Of a stretch of 35,039 nt of DNA, positions 1 to 11,905 are shown piece by piece. Position numbers and translations under genes: made by a program. Every line of letters starts with the position of its first letter. Positions within the stretch are counted from its first letter, which is position 1. Source of the DNA: Streptomyces sp. ADI96-02 (lineage in GTDB: Bacteria; Actinomycetota; Actinomycetes; Streptomycetales; Streptomycetaceae); the NCBI RefSeq assembly GCF_003846185.1, contig NZ_ML123034.1:3898268-3933306 (forward strand), read 5' to 3'. The notes under the pieces are model-generated. The model was not told the origin of the DNA, searched no databases, and saw nothing but the letters and a program-made list of their open reading frames with translations.

Positions 1-716
1 AGACAGACGGCGAGGAGCGCGACGGCGACGCCGCTCCCGCCCCGCGCGACACCGGCGGCGAGGTCATCGGCGTCCGCAGGGGCATGTTCGGGTCGGACAA
101 CGGAGGCGACACCTCCGGCTACGGCGGTCTCGTGCGCACGGTCACCCTGCCGGGCGCCTCCTCCCGCCCGTACGGCGGCTGGTTCGACGAGATGGCCGAC
201 GAGCTCGAAGGGGCCCTGGAGGAACAGGACCTGGTACCCGAGCACGCCATCGAGCGCACCGTCGTCGACCGGGGAGAGATCACCTTCCACATCGCCCGCG
301 AGCACCTGGTCCAGGTCGCCCGCACCCTGCGCGACGACCCCGCCCTGCGCTTCGAACTCTGCACCGGGGTGAGCGGCGTCCACTTCCTCGGCGACAAGGG
401 CCGCGAACTGCACGCCGTCTACCACCTGCGCTCGTTGACCCACGGCCGGCTCGTCCGGCTGGAGGTGTCCGCCCCGGACAGCGATCCGCACATCCCGTCC
501 CTCGTCGCGGTCTACCCGACCAACGACTGGCACGAGCGCGAGACGTACGACTTCTTCGGCATCGTCTTCGACGGGCACCCGGCCCTGACCCGGATCATGA
601 TGCCGGACGACTGGCAGGGCTTCCCGCAGCGCAAGGACTACCCGCTCGGCGGCATTGCCGTCGAGTACAAGGGCGCCCAGATCCCGGCTCCGGACCAGCG
701 GAGGTCGTACTCCTGA
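1..716 (+). CDS. nuoC: NADH-quinone oxidoreductase subunit C (5' partial)
   Basis: This is the 30-kDa hydrophilic subunit of complex I, part of the peripheral arm that joins the NADH-oxidising module to the quinone module. The open frame continues to the left edge (frame from base 3), so the true start lies outside the window. The internal ATG at 84 is not a convincing start, because the acidic, alanine/proline-rich codons before it are still in frame and such a leader is usual in actinobacterial NuoC. The family signature is clear near the C terminus: [17 protein letters not shown], then [15 protein letters not shown] and RKDYPLGG. The TGA stop overlaps the nuoD ATG (ATGA-type junction at 714-718), which implies coupled translation. 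Identification is secure; only the N terminus is missing. Confidence 0.97.
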   Translation, partial: TDGEERDGDAAPAPRDTGGEVIGVRRGMFGSDNGGDTSGYGGLVRTVTLPGASSRPYGGWFDEMADELEGALEEQDLVPEHAIERTVVDRGEITFHIAREHLVQVARTLRDDPALRFELCTGVSGVHFLGDKGRELHAVYHLRSLTHGRLVRLEVSAPDSDPHIPSLVAVYPTNDWHERETYDFFGIVFDGHPALTRIMMPDDWQGFPQRKDYPLGGIAVEYKGAQIPAPDQRRSYS

Positions 717-2038
717 TGACCACTCCCCACGCGACACCCCGCGCCACGACCGAGGGGACCGTCTACACGGTCACCGGCGGCGACTGGGACGAGGTCGTCG
801 AATCCGCCGTCAAGTCCGACGACGAACGCATCATCGTCAACATGGGCCCCCAGCACCCGTCCACCCACGGCGTGCTCAGGCTGATCCTGGAGATCGACGG
901 CGAGACCGTCACCGAGGCCCGCTGCGGCATCGGCTACCTCCACACCGGCATCGAGAAGAACCTCGAATTCCGCAACTGGACCCAGGGCACCACGTTCGTC
1001 ACGCGGATGGACTACCTGACGCCGTTCTTCAACGAGACGGCGTACTGCCTCGGCGTCGAGAAGCTCCTCGGCATCGAGGACCAGATCCCCGACCGGGCCA
1101 CCGTCCTGCGCGTCCTGCTCATGGAGCTCAACCGGCTCTCCTCGCACCTGGTCTGCATCGCGACCGGCGGCATGGAGCTCGGCGCGACCACGATCATGAT
1201 CTACGGCTTCCGCGACCGTGAACTCGTCCTCGACCTCTTCGAGCTGATCACCGGCCTGCGCATGAACCACGCGTTCGTCCGCCCCGGCGGCCTCGCCCAG
1301 GACCTCCCGCCGGGCGCGGTCGACCAGCTGCGCGAGTTCATCAGGACCATGAAGAAGAACCTGCCGGAGTACGACAAGCTCGCCACCGGCAACCCCATCT
1401 TCAAGGCCCGCATGCAGAACGTCGGCTACCTCGACCTCACCGGCTGCATGGCCCTCGGCGCCACCGGCCCGGTGCTCCGGTCCGCCGGACTCCCGCACGA
1501 CCTGCGCAAGACCGACCCGTACTGCGGTTACGAGACGTACGACTTCGACGTCCCGACCGCCGACACGTGCGACTCCTACGGCCGCTTCCTGATCCGGCTG
1601 GAGGAGATGCGCCAGTCCCTCAGGATCGTCGAGCAGTGCATCGACCGGCTGGAGCCGGGGCCGGTCATGGTCGCCGACAAGAAGATCGCCTGGCCCGCGC
1701 AGCTCGCTCTCGGCGCCGACGGGCTCGGCAACTCGCTCGACCACATCCGCAAGATCATGGGCACCTCCATGGAGGCCCTGATCCACCACTTCAAGCTGGT
1801 GACCGAGGGCTTCCGGGTCCCGGCCGGACAGGCGTACACCGCCGTCGAGTCGCCCAAGGGCGAACTCGGCGTGCACGTCGTCTCGGACGGCGGCACCCGC
1901 CCCTACCGGGTCCACTTCCGCGACCCGTCCTTCACCAACCTCCAGGCCATGGCGGCGATGTGCGAGGGCGGCCAGGTCGCCGACGTCATCGTCGCCGTCG
2001 CGTCCATCGACCCCGTGATGGGAGGCGTCGACCGGTGA
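716..2038 (+). CDS. nuoD: NADH-quinone oxidoreductase subunit D
   Basis: This is the 49-kDa subunit of complex I (440 aa). It forms much of the quinone-binding cavity together with NuoB and NuoH, and in this organism the acceptor should be menaquinone. Recognisable landmarks are [13 protein letters not shown] near residue 42, [12 protein letters not shown] shortly after, and the C-terminal [14 protein letters not shown] and [10 protein letters not shown] segments, ending with the family-typical DPVMGGVDR. Length is normal. The ATG overlaps the nuoC stop by one base and the TGA overlaps the nuoE GTG, so the gene is embedded in the operon with no promoter of its own visible. Confidence 0.98.
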   Translation: MTTPHATPRATTEGTVYTVTGGDWDEVVESAVKSDDERIIVNMGPQHPSTHGVLRLILEIDGETVTEARCGIGYLHTGIEKNLEFRNWTQGTTFVTRMDYLTPFFNETAYCLGVEKLLGIEDQIPDRATVLRVLLMELNRLSSHLVCIATGGMELGATTIMIYGFRDRELVLDLFELITGLRMNHAFVRPGGLAQDLPPGAVDQLREFIRTMKKNLPEYDKLATGNPIFKARMQNVGYLDLTGCMALGATGPVLRSAGLPHDLRKTDPYCGYETYDFDVPTADTCDSYGRFLIRLEEMRQSLRIVEQCIDRLEPGPVMVADKKIAWPAQLALGADGLGNSLDHIRKIMGTSMEALIHHFKLVTEGFRVPAGQAYTAVESPKGELGVHVVSDGGTRPYRVHFRDPSFTNLQAMAAMCEGGQVADVIVAVASIDPVMGGVDR

Positions 2039-2906
2039 CCGCACCTCAAGAAGTCAGCCTGGGGATGCCGCAGCTCCCCGCCCCGCCCTACCCGGACGAC
2101 GTGCGCGCCCGGCTCGAAGCGGACGCGCGGGAGGTGATCGCCCGCTACCCCGGCAGCCGCTCCGCGCTGCTGCCCCTGCTGCACCTCGTGCAGTCCGAGG
2201 AGGGACACGTCTCCCGTACGGGCATGGCCTTCTGCGCCGAACTGCTCGACCTCACCACCGCCGAGGTCACCGCCGTCGCCACCTTCTACTCCATGTACCG
2301 CCGCCGGCCCGGCGGCGACTACCAGGTCGGCGTCTGCACCAACACCCTGTGCGCGGTCATGGGCGGCGACGCCATCTTCGACACGCTCAAGGAGCACCTG
2401 GGCGTCGGCAACGACGAGACCACCGAGGACGGCAAGGTCACGCTGGAGCACATCGAGTGCAACGCGGCCTGCGACTTCGCTCCCGTCGTCATGGTGAACT
2501 GGGAGTTCTTCGACAACCAGACGCCCGAGAGCGCCGTCCGGCTCGTCGACGACCTGATCGCCGGACGCACCGTCGAGCCCACCCGCGGCGCACCGCTCTG
2601 CTCCTACAAGGAGACCGCCCGCATCCTGGCCGGCTTCCCCGACGAGCGCCCCGGCGCCGTCGAGGCCACCGGCGGCGCGGGCCCCGCCTCCCTGATCGGG
2701 CTCAAGTTCGCCAAGGGCGAGGCCCCGCAGGCGCGGGTCGTCTCACCGCGCGGCGCGGGACCGCAGGACGCCGCACCCGAGGACCGGGCCCAGAACCAGG
2801 TCCACGACCCATCGCCGACCGAGCGCCTCAGCTCGCACGACGCACCGCAGCAGACCTCGGCATCCGACCCGGAGCACCCGGCCGGACCGGCAGCCGAGGA
2901 GGGGGA

Positions 2907-2910
<4 letters not shown>
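2035..2910 (+). CDS. nuoE: NADH-quinone oxidoreductase subunit E
   Basis: This is the 24-kDa thioredoxin-fold subunit of the NADH-oxidising module, carrying the N1a [2Fe-2S] cluster. The four ligands are visible as C101 and C106 (CTNTLC) and C142 and C146 (CNAAC). The start is the GTG at 2035, inside the nuoD stop region, with GGAGG about 10 bases upstream; a much longer open frame upstream is a nuoD shadow. At 291 aa it is about 100 residues longer than the E. coli protein. The extra C-terminal part (from about residue 185) is acidic, proline/alanine-rich and probably disordered, as I recall for actinobacterial NuoE. It ends by overlapping the nuoF GTG. Confidence 0.96.
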
Positions 2911-4270
<1,360 letters not shown>

Positions 4271-4274
<4 letters not shown>

Positions 4275-6781
4275 CAGTCACCACGAGTGCGCCCTCCGGG
4301 GGCGGCGAGGCGGCCATCCCGCCCGAGGACCTCGTCACGCTGACCATCGACGGCATCGAGATCAGCGTCCCCAAGGGCACCCTGGTCATCCGCGCCGCCG
4401 AACAGCTCGGCATCGAGATCCCGCGCTTCTGCGACCACCCGCTCCTCGACCCGGCCGGCGCGTGCCGGCAGTGCATCGTCGAGGTCGAGGGCCAGCGCAA
4501 GCCGATGGCCTCCTGCACCATCACCTGCACCGACGGCATGGTCGTCAAGTCGCAGATCACCTCGCCCGTCGCCGAGAAGGCGCAGAAGGGCGTGATGGAG
4601 CTGCTGCTGATCAACCATCCGCTCGACTGCCCCGTCTGCGACAAGGGCGGCGAGTGTCCGCTCCAGAACCAGGCCATGTCGCACGGCGGCGCCGACTCCC
4701 GCTTCGACGGGAAGAAGCGCACCTTCGAGAAGCCCGTCCCGATCTCCACCCAGGTGCTGCTGGACCGCGAGCGGTGCGTGCTCTGCGCGCGCTGCACCCG
4801 GTTCTCCAACCAGGTGGCGGGCGACCCGATGATCGAGCTGATCGAGCGAGGCGCGCTCCAGCAGGTCGGCACCGGCGAGGGCGACCCCTTCCAGTCGTAC
4901 TTCTCCGGCAACACGATCCAGATCTGCCCGGTCGGCGCGCTGACCTCGGCCGCGTACCGGTTCCGCTCCCGCCCCTTCGACCTGGTCTCCACCCCCTCGG
5001 TGTGCGAGCACTGCGCGGGCGGCTGCGGGATGCGGACCGACCACCGGCGCGGCAAGGTCATGCGCCGCCTCGCCGCGAACGAGCCCGAGATCAACGAGGA
5101 GTGGATCTGCGACAAGGGGCGGTTCGGCTTCCGCTACGCCCAGCAGCGCGACCGGCTCACCACACCGCTGGTCCGCAACGCCGAAGGCGTACTGGAGCCG
5201 GCGAGCTGGCCCCAGGCGCTGGAGACGGCCGCGGCCGGCCTCCTCGCCGCCCGCGGCCGGGCCGGCGTCCTGACCGGCGGCCGGCTGACCGTCGAGGACT
5301 CCTACGCGTACGGCAAGTTCGCCCGGGTCGCCCTGGACACCAACGACGTCGACTTCCGCTCGCGGGTGCACAGCGCCGAGGAGGCCGGCTTCCTGGCCGC
5401 CCGCGTCGCCGGACGCGGCCGGGACCTGGACGGCGAAGGCGTCACGTACACCGCGCTGGAGAAGGCCCCGGCCGTCCTGCTCGCCGGGTTCGAGTCCGAG
5501 GAGGAGGCGCCCGGCGTCTTCCTGCGGCTGCGCAAGGCCCGGCGCAAGAGCGGCCAGAGGACCTTCGCGCTCGCCTCGCACGCGACACGCGGCCTGGTGA
5601 AGGCGGGCGGCACGCTGCTGCCGGCCGCCCCGGGCACCGAGACCGAGTGGCTGGACGCGCTCGCCGGCGGCGTCGGCCTGGACGGCGAAGGGGCCGTGGC
5701 GGCCGAGGCGTTGCGGGGGTCAGGCTCCCTGATCATCGTCGGCGAGCGGCTGGCCGGCGTGCCCGGTGCGCTCAGCGCCGCCGTGCGCACCGCCGCGGCG
5801 ACCGGCGCGCGCCTGGTGTGGATCCCGCGCCGGGCGGGCGACCGCGGCGCGGTGGAGGCGGGCGCGCTCCCGTCGCTGCTGCCCGGCGGCCGGCCCGTCG
5901 CGGACCCGCGGGCCCGCGACGAGGTGGCGGAGGTCTGGCGGATCGCCGCGCTCCCGGCCGGCCCCGGCCGCGACACCGGCCGGATCCTTGAGGCGGCGGC
6001 CTCCGGCGAACTGGGCGCGCTGCTCGTCGCCGGCGTCGGCGCCGAGGACCTGCCCGACCCGGCCGGAGCCCTGCGGGCCCTGGACGAGGTCGGCTTCCTG
6101 GTCTCGCTGGAGCTGAGGCCGAGCGAGGTCACCGACCGGGCGGACGTGGTCTTCCCGGTCGCCGCCGTCGCGGAGAAGTCCGGGACCTTCCTCAACTGGG
6201 AGGGACGGGCCCGGATGTTCCGGGCGGCGCTGAAGCCCGAGCAGATGCCGCGGACGCTCGCGCCGACCGACGCCCGGGTGCTGCACATGCTCGCCGACGC
6301 GATGGACGTGCACTTCGCGCTGCCGGACCTGACCGCCGCCCGCCGCGAGCTGGACCGGCTCGGCGGATGGCCGGGCGAGCACCCGGCCGCGCCGCGCGAG
6401 ACGGCCCGCCCGCTGCCCCGCCCCGGCGACGGCGAGGCCGTCCTCGCGGGCCACCGGATGCTGCTCGACCTGGGCCGGCTCCAGGAGGGCGACACCGCGC
6501 TCGCCGGCACCCGGCACGCGGCGGTCGCCCGGCTCTCGGCGGCCACCGCCGCCGAGTCCGGCGTCAAGGACGGCGACCTGCTCGCCGTCACCGGCCCGGC
6601 CGGGGCCGTCGAACTCCCGCTGGTGGTCACCGACATGCCGGACCGGGTGGTCTGGGTGCCGCTGAACTCGGTCGGCCGCGGCATCCCCGCCGACACCGGC
6701 GTCAACCCCGGTGGCCTGGTGCGGATCGGCCCCGCCGCCGCACCGGGCGCGCCCGTCGAACCGTCGGAGGTAGGAGCGTGA
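4271..6781 (+). CDS. nuoG: NADH-quinone oxidoreductase subunit G
   Basis: This is the large iron-sulfur subunit (836 aa) that wires electrons through the peripheral arm. All expected ligands are present: a [2Fe-2S] site at C54, C65, C68 and C82; a His-ligated [4Fe-4S] site at H116, C120, C123 and C129; a [4Fe-4S] site at C169, C172, C175 and C219; and the additional N7-type site at C245, C248, C252 and C280. The N7 site is found only in part of the family. The remaining ~550 residues are a degenerate molybdopterin-oxidoreductase-like domain, alanine-rich and less conserved than the N terminus. The ATG at 4271 overlaps the nuoF stop; the TGA shares its last base with the nuoH ATG. Confidence 0.97.
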
Positions 6782-8181
6782 TGGCCCTCGCCGCACTCAC
6801 GACGGCACCCGAGCGTGCCGTCCTCGCCGCCGAGGATCTCTCGATGTTCGGCACCGACCCCTGGTGGCTGGTCGTCGTCAAGGCGGTCTTCTGCTTCGCG
6901 TTCCTGATGGTGACCGTGCTGTTCTCCATCGTCTGGGAGCGCAAGGTCGTCGCCTGGATGCAGTTGCGCATCGGGCCCAACCGGCACGGCCCCTGGGGCA
7001 TGCTCCAGTCGCTCGCCGACGGCATCAAGCTGATGCTGAAGGAAGACCTGATCGTCAAGCGGGCGGACAAGGTCGTCTACGTCCTGGCCCCGGTCGTCGC
7101 GGCCATCCCCGCGTTCATGGCGATCGCCGTCATCCCGTTCGGCCCGTCCGGCAACGAGGTGTCGATCTTCGGCCACCGTACGGCGATGCAGCTGACCGAC
7201 CTGCCGATCGCGATGCTCTACATCCTCGCGGTCGCCTCGGTCGGCATCTACGGCATCGTGCTGGCGGGCTGGTCCTCCGGATCGACGTACCCGCTGCTCG
7301 GCGGACTGCGCAGCTGCGCGCAGATGATCAGCTACGAGATCGCCATGGGCGCGGCGTTCGCCTCGGTCTTCCTCTACTCCGGGTCGATGTCGACCTCGGC
7401 GATCGTGGAGGCGCAGGCGGACCGCTGGTTCGTCATCCTGCTGCCGGTCTCCTTCATCATCTACGTCGTCACGATGGTCGGCGAGACCAACCGGGCCCCG
7501 TTCGACATGCCGGAGTCCGAGGGCGACCTCGTCGGCGGGTTCAACACCGAGTACTCCTCGATCAAGTTCGCGATGTTCATGCTCGCCGAGTACGTCAACA
7601 TGGTCACCGTCTCCGCGGTCTCCGTGACCCTCTTCCTCGGCGGCTGGCGGGCCCCGTTCCCGGTCAGCACCTTCTGGGAGGGCGCGAACCACGGCTGGTG
7701 GCCGATGCTCTGGTTCGTCCTCAAGGTCCAGCTGCTGCTGTTCTTCTTCATCTGGCTGCGCGGCACGCTGCCCCGCGTCCGCTACGACCAGCTCATGAAG
7801 CTCGGCTGGAAGGTCCTCATCCCGGTCTCCGTGGTCTGGCTGATGCTGGTCGCCACCGTCCGCGCGCTGCGCAACGAGGGCTACGACTTCTCCCGGATCG
7901 TGCTGTACGTCGCCGGGGCCGTGATCGCGATCCTGCTGATCTCCTTCATCGCCGACATGTTCCGCGACCGCAGGTCCCGGGCCGAGGAGGAGGCGGCCGG
8001 ACCGGAGCCCGCCTTCGACCCGATGGCGGGCGGGTTCCCGGTGCCTCCGCTGCCCGGACAGAGCCTGCCGCCGGTGCCCCGGCGCAGGCCGCGGCGCGAG
8101 CGGGAGCTCGTTGTCAGTGGTGGGCCGGATACTCAGAGTGACGTAAGCGCGAGTGATGGAAAGGAGGCCGGCGGTGTCTGA
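6781..8181 (+). CDS. nuoH: NADH-quinone oxidoreductase subunit H
   Basis: This is the ND1-like membrane subunit (466 aa) at the junction of the peripheral and membrane arms, lining the quinone channel. Family segments visible include [43 protein letters not shown] and the hydrophobic helices around them (eight predicted). The ATG at 6781 is preferred over the in-frame GTG three bases earlier because it follows GGAGG at a normal distance. The last ~70 residues after the final helix are a polar, arginine- and proline-rich cytoplasmic tail absent from E. coli NuoH. Its end overlaps the start of nuoI by 8 bases. Confidence 0.97.
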   Translation: MALAALTTAPERAVLAAEDLSMFGTDPWWLVVVKAVFCFAFLMVTVLFSIVWERKVVAWMQLRIGPNRHGPWGMLQSLADGIKLMLKEDLIVKRADKVVYVLAPVVAAIPAFMAIAVIPFGPSGNEVSIFGHRTAMQLTDLPIAMLYILAVASVGIYGIVLAGWSSGSTYPLLGGLRSCAQMISYEIAMGAAFASVFLYSGSMSTSAIVEAQADRWFVILLPVSFIIYVVTMVGETNRAPFDMPESEGDLVGGFNTEYSSIKFAMFMLAEYVNMVTVSAVSVTLFLGGWRAPFPVSTFWEGANHGWWPMLWFVLKVQLLLFFFIWLRGTLPRVRYDQLMKLGWKVLIPVSVVWLMLVATVRALRNEGYDFSRIVLYVAGAVIAILLISFIADMFRDRRSRAEEEAAGPEPAFDPMAGGFPVPPLPGQSLPPVPRRRPRRERELVVSGGPDTQSDVSASDGKEAGGV

Positions 8182-8839
8182 GAAACCAGAGCTCACGGGC
8201 TCATCGGGATCCGCCGAGCCCTCGGGGGACGCGTTCCAGAACCCGGTGGCCGGGTTCGGCGTGACCTTCAAGGCCATGTTCAAGAAGCGGCTGACCGAGC
8301 AGTACCCGGAGACGCCGAAGGTGACGGCGCCCCGCTTCCACGGCCGCCACCAGCTCAACCGCCACCCGGACGGCCTGGAGAAGTGCATCGGCTGCGAGCT
8401 GTGCGCCTGGGCGTGCCCGGCGGACGCCATCTACGTGGAGGGCGCGGACAACACCGAGGAGGAGCGCTACTCCCCGGGCGAGCGCTACGGCCGCGTCTAC
8501 CAGATCAACTACGCGCGCTGCATCCTGTGCGGACTGTGCATCGAGGCGTGCCCGACCCGGGCGCTGACCATGACGAACGACTTCGAGCTCGCCAACACCA
8601 CCCGCGAGAGCCTCATCTACACCAAGGACGAGCTGCTCGCGGGGCTGGAGGAGGGCATGGTCGACAGCCCGCACGCGATCTTCCCCGGCATGGACGAACA
8701 GGACTACTACCGGGGCCTGGTGACCGAGGCCGCGCCCGGCGCGGTGCGTCAGACGGCGGTGTCCAAGGGCGAGCACGAGAAGTCCGACGAGCCCGCCGGG
8801 AGCACCCGTGCCCCGCGGGACAAGGGGGTGGGCGCATGA
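8174..8839 (+). CDS. nuoI: NADH-quinone oxidoreductase subunit I
   Basis: This is the ferredoxin-like TYKY subunit (221 aa) holding the N6a and N6b [4Fe-4S] clusters that hand electrons to NuoB. The two CxxCxxCxxxCP motifs are C71/C74/C77/C81 and C116/C119/C122/C126. The start is the GTG at 8174, which sits 6 bases after AAGGAGG (8161-8167), a near-ideal ribosome site lying inside the nuoH tail; the in-frame ATGs around 8153 lie before that site and are rejected. The C-terminal ~30 residues are polar and variable. The TGA overlaps the nuoJ ATG. Confidence 0.97.
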   Translation: MSEKPELTGSSGSAEPSGDAFQNPVAGFGVTFKAMFKKRLTEQYPETPKVTAPRFHGRHQLNRHPDGLEKCIGCELCAWACPADAIYVEGADNTEEERYSPGERYGRVYQINYARCILCGLCIEACPTRALTMTNDFELANTTRESLIYTKDELLAGLEEGMVDSPHAIFPGMDEQDYYRGLVTEAAPGAVRQTAVSKGEHEKSDEPAGSTRAPRDKGVGA

Positions 8840-9696
8840 GCGCGCTGGCCGCGGCCACCGCCACGTCGACGGGCGAGGCGGTCCAGTTCTGGATCCTGGG
8901 CACCGTCGCCGTGATCGGCGCCCTGTCCACCGTCCTGATGAAGAGGGCCGTGCACAGCGCCCTCTCGCTGGCCGGGACCATGATCGTCCTGGCCGTCTTC
9001 TACCTCGCCAACGGCGCGTACTTCCTCGGAATCGTCCAGGTCGTCGTCTACACCGGCGCGATCATGATGCTGTTCCTCTTCGTGGTCATGCTCGTCGGCG
9101 TGACCGCGGCGGACTCCCTCAAGGAGACGCTCAAGGGACAGCGCTGGCTGGCCGTCGGCTGCGGCCTCGGCTTCGGCATCCTGCTGATCGCCGGCATCGG
9201 CAACGCGGCCATCAGCGAGTTCGAGGGGCTGGGCGCGGCCAACGCCCTGCACGGCGGCAACGTCGAGGGCCTGGCCAACCTCATCTTCACCCGGTACGTC
9301 TTCGCCTTCGAGATCACCGGCGCGCTGCTGATCACCGCGACGGTCGGCGCGATGGTGCTCACCCACCGCGAGCGCACCGAACGCGCCCGCACCCAGCGGG
9401 AGATGTCCGAGCAGCGGGTCCGCGGCAGCCACGTCCCGCCGCTGCCCGCCCCCGGCGTCTACGCCCGGCACAACGCGGTCGACATCGCCGGACTGCTCCC
9501 GGACGGCACCCCGTCCGAGCTGACCGTCATGCAGACGCTCCGCGAGCGCGGCCAGATCCGCGACGTGTCGCAGGAGTCCCTGGCCGACCTCAAGGCCCTG
9601 GAGCAGCGCTCCGGGGAGCGGCTGGGACGCGGTGAGGCGGACGTCGTGTCCCGTGGGTCCACCCCCGCAGCGGAGAACTCGGAGGCCGCCCAGTGA
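8836..9696 (+). CDS. nuoJ: NADH-quinone oxidoreductase subunit J
   Basis: This is the ND6-like membrane subunit (286 aa) of the proton-pumping arm. The membrane part has about five hydrophobic helices, with the conserved [30 protein letters not shown] region near residues 55-80 (here [20 protein letters not shown]). After the last helix there is a ~110-residue hydrophilic C-terminal extension that E. coli NuoJ lacks and that is common in actinobacteria. The ATG overlaps the nuoI stop; the TGA overlaps the nuoK GTG. Confidence 0.95.
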   Translation: MSALAAATATSTGEAVQFWILGTVAVIGALSTVLMKRAVHSALSLAGTMIVLAVFYLANGAYFLGIVQVVVYTGAIMMLFLFVVMLVGVTAADSLKETLKGQRWLAVGCGLGFGILLIAGIGNAAISEFEGLGAANALHGGNVEGLANLIFTRYVFAFEITGALLITATVGAMVLTHRERTERARTQREMSEQRVRGSHVPPLPAPGVYARHNAVDIAGLLPDGTPSELTVMQTLRERGQIRDVSQESLADLKALEQRSGERLGRGEADVVSRGSTPAAENSEAAQ

Positions 9697-9992
9697 ACCC
9701 GGTCAACTATCTCTACCTCGCGGCCCTGCTGTTCACGATCGGCGCCTCCGGGGTGCTGATCAGGCGGAACGCGATCGTGGTGTTCATGTGCGTCGAGCTG
9801 ATGCTCAACGCGTGCAACCTGGCGCTCGTCACGTTCTCCCGGATGCACGGCAACCTCGACGGGCAGATCGTCGCGTTCTTCACGATGGTCGTCGCCGCCG
9901 CGGAAGTCGTCGTCGGACTCGCGATCATCGTGTCGCTGTTCCGCTCCCGCCACTCGGCCTCGGTCGACGACGCCAGCCTGATGAAGCTGTAA
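9693..9992 (+). CDS. nuoK: NADH-quinone oxidoreductase subunit K
   Basis: This is the small ND4L-like membrane subunit (99 aa, normal length) with three transmembrane helices. The conserved membrane glutamates used in proton transfer are visible in [14 protein letters not shown] and the [11 protein letters not shown] helix. The GTG start at 9693 overlaps the nuoJ stop and is preceded by GGAGG at 9681-9685. A 13-base gap to nuoL contains AAGGGGA as its ribosome site. Confidence 0.97.
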   Translation: MNPVNYLYLAALLFTIGASGVLIRRNAIVVFMCVELMLNACNLALVTFSRMHGNLDGQIVAFFTMVVAAAEVVVGLAIIVSLFRSRHSASVDDASLMKL

Positions 9993-10005
9993 GGGGACCG
10001 GAATC

Positions 10006-11901
10006 GTGGAGAACCTGATCGCGCTGCTCATCGCGGCGCCCCTGCTCGGAGCGGCGGTGCTGCTGTGCGGCGGCCGGCGGCTGGACGGCGCGGGCCACTG
10101 GCTCGGCACGCTGCTCGCCGCCGCCTCGTTCGTCATCGGCGTCGTCCTCTTCGCCGACATGCTGGGGAAGAGCGCGGATGACCGGGCGCTGAACCAGCAC
10201 CTGTTCAGCTGGATTCCGGTGGAGGGCTTCCAGGCCGACATCGCCTTCCAGCTCGACCAGTTGTCGATGACGTTCGTCCTGCTCATCACCGGTGTGGGCA
10301 CGCTGATCCACATCTACTCCATCGGCTACATGGAGCACGACGAGCGCAGGCGCCGCTTCTTCGGCTACCTCAACCTCTTCCTCGCGGCGATGCTCATCCT
10401 GGTCCTCGCCGACAACTACCTCCTGCTGTACCTCGGATGGGAGGGCGTCGGGCTCGCCTCCTACCTGCTCATCGGCTTCTGGCAGCACAAGCCCAGCGCG
10501 GCCACCGCCGCGAAGAAGGCGTTCCTGGTCAACCGGGTCGGCGACATGGGCCTGTCGATCGCGATCATGCTCATGTTCACCACCTTCGGCACCTTCGCGT
10601 TCGGGCCGGTGCTGGCGTCGACCGGCGAGACGGGCGAGGGCAAGCTGACGGCCATCGGCCTGATGCTGCTGCTGGCCGCATGCGGCAAGTCGGCCCAGGT
10701 GCCGCTCCAGTCCTGGCTCGGTGACGCGATGGAGGGCCCGACCCCGGTCTCCGCCCTCATCCACGCCGCGACCATGGTCACCGCCGGCGTCTACCTCATC
10801 GTCCGCTCCGGCGCGATCTTCAACGCCGCACCCGACGCCCAGCTCGTCGTCGTCATCGTCGGCGCGGTCACGCTGATCTTCGGGGCGATCGTCGGTTGCG
10901 CCAAGGACGACATCAAGAAGGCGCTGGCCGGTTCGACGATGTCGCAGATCGGCTACATGATCCTGGCCGCCGGCCTCGGCCCCATCGGCTACGTCTTCGC
11001 GATCATGCACCTGGTGACGCACGGCTTCTTCAAGGCCGGGCTGTTCCTCGGGGCCGGTTCCGTCATGCACGGCATGAACGACGAGGTCGACATGCGCCGC
11101 TACGGCGGCCTGCGCAGGTACATGCCGGTCACCTTCGTCACCTTCGGCCTCGGCTACCTGGCGATCATCGGCTTCCCCGGACTGTCCGGCTTCTTCTCCA
11201 AGGACAAGATCATCGAGGCGGCCTTCGCGAAGGGCGGCACCGAGGGCTGGATCCTCGGTTCGGTCGCCCTGCTGGGCGCCGCCATCACCGCCTTCTACAT
11301 GACGCGGATGATGCTGATGACGTTCTTCGGCGAGAAGCGCTGGCAGCCCGACGCCGAGGGCCGCGAGCCGCACCCGCACGAGTCCCCGAAGTCGATGACG
11401 ATCCCGATGGTCGTGCTGGCCTTCGGCTCGGTCTTCGCCGGCGGCTTCTTCTCCATCGGCGACCGGTTCACGCACTGGCTGGAGCCCGTCACCGGGGCCG
11501 ACCACGGGCACTCTCCGCTCAGCGCGACCACCGTCACCGCGGCCACCGTCGTCGCGCTCGTCATCGGCGTCGGCATCGCCTGGGGGATGTACGGACGCAA
11601 GCCGGTCCCGGTCGCCGCCCCGCGCGGCTCGCTGCTCACCCGGGCCGCCCGCCGCGATCTCTACCAGGACGACTTCAACCACGTGGTCCTGGTCCGCGGC
11701 GGCGAGCACCTGACCCGTTCGCTCGTGTACGTCGACCACTCCCTGGTCGACGGCGTCGTCAACGGCACCGCCGCGTCGGTCGGCGGGCTCTCCGGCCGGC
11801 TGCGCAGGCTGCAGAACGGCTACGCCCGCTCCTACGCGGTCTCGATGTTCGGCGGTACGGCGGTCGTCATCGCCGCGACCCTGCTGATGAGGGCGGTCTG
11901 A
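10006..11901 (+). CDS. nuoL: NADH-quinone oxidoreductase subunit L
   Basis: This is the ND5-like antiporter subunit (631 aa) at the distal end of the membrane arm, with the long lateral helix at its C terminus. Typical stretches are [59 protein letters not shown] and [19 protein letters not shown]. The GTG start follows AAGGGGACC by a normal distance. The C-terminal part after residue ~450 is more variable, with a basic loop before the last helices. It is separated from nuoM by only 4 bases. Confidence 0.97.
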   Translation: MENLIALLIAAPLLGAAVLLCGGRRLDGAGHWLGTLLAAASFVIGVVLFADMLGKSADDRALNQHLFSWIPVEGFQADIAFQLDQLSMTFVLLITGVGTLIHIYSIGYMEHDERRRRFFGYLNLFLAAMLILVLADNYLLLYLGWEGVGLASYLLIGFWQHKPSAATAAKKAFLVNRVGDMGLSIAIMLMFTTFGTFAFGPVLASTGETGEGKLTAIGLMLLLAACGKSAQVPLQSWLGDAMEGPTPVSALIHAATMVTAGVYLIVRSGAIFNAAPDAQLVVVIVGAVTLIFGAIVGCAKDDIKKALAGSTMSQIGYMILAAGLGPIGYVFAIMHLVTHGFFKAGLFLGAGSVMHGMNDEVDMRRYGGLRRYMPVTFVTFGLGYLAIIGFPGLSGFFSKDKIIEAAFAKGGTEGWILGSVALLGAAITAFYMTRMMLMTFFGEKRWQPDAEGREPHPHESPKSMTIPMVVLAFGSVFAGGFFSIGDRFTHWLEPVTGADHGHSPLSATTVTAATVVALVIGVGIAWGMYGRKPVPVAAPRGSLLTRAARRDLYQDDFNHVVLVRGGEHLTRSLVYVDHSLVDGVVNGTAASVGGLSGRLRRLQNGYARSYAVSMFGGTAVVIAATLLMRAV

Positions 11902-11905
11902 TCAC

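Noticed and set aside
84..716. ATG at 84 as the nuoC start
   Set aside because: The frame is open to the window edge with typical NuoC leader composition, so the gene begins outside the window.
5302..8430. 1042-codon open frame on the minus strand opposite nuoG, nuoH and the start of nuoI
   Set aside because: It is an antisense shadow: high GC at third positions suppresses stops on the opposite strand. The product is low-complexity and the plus-strand genes are unmistakable.
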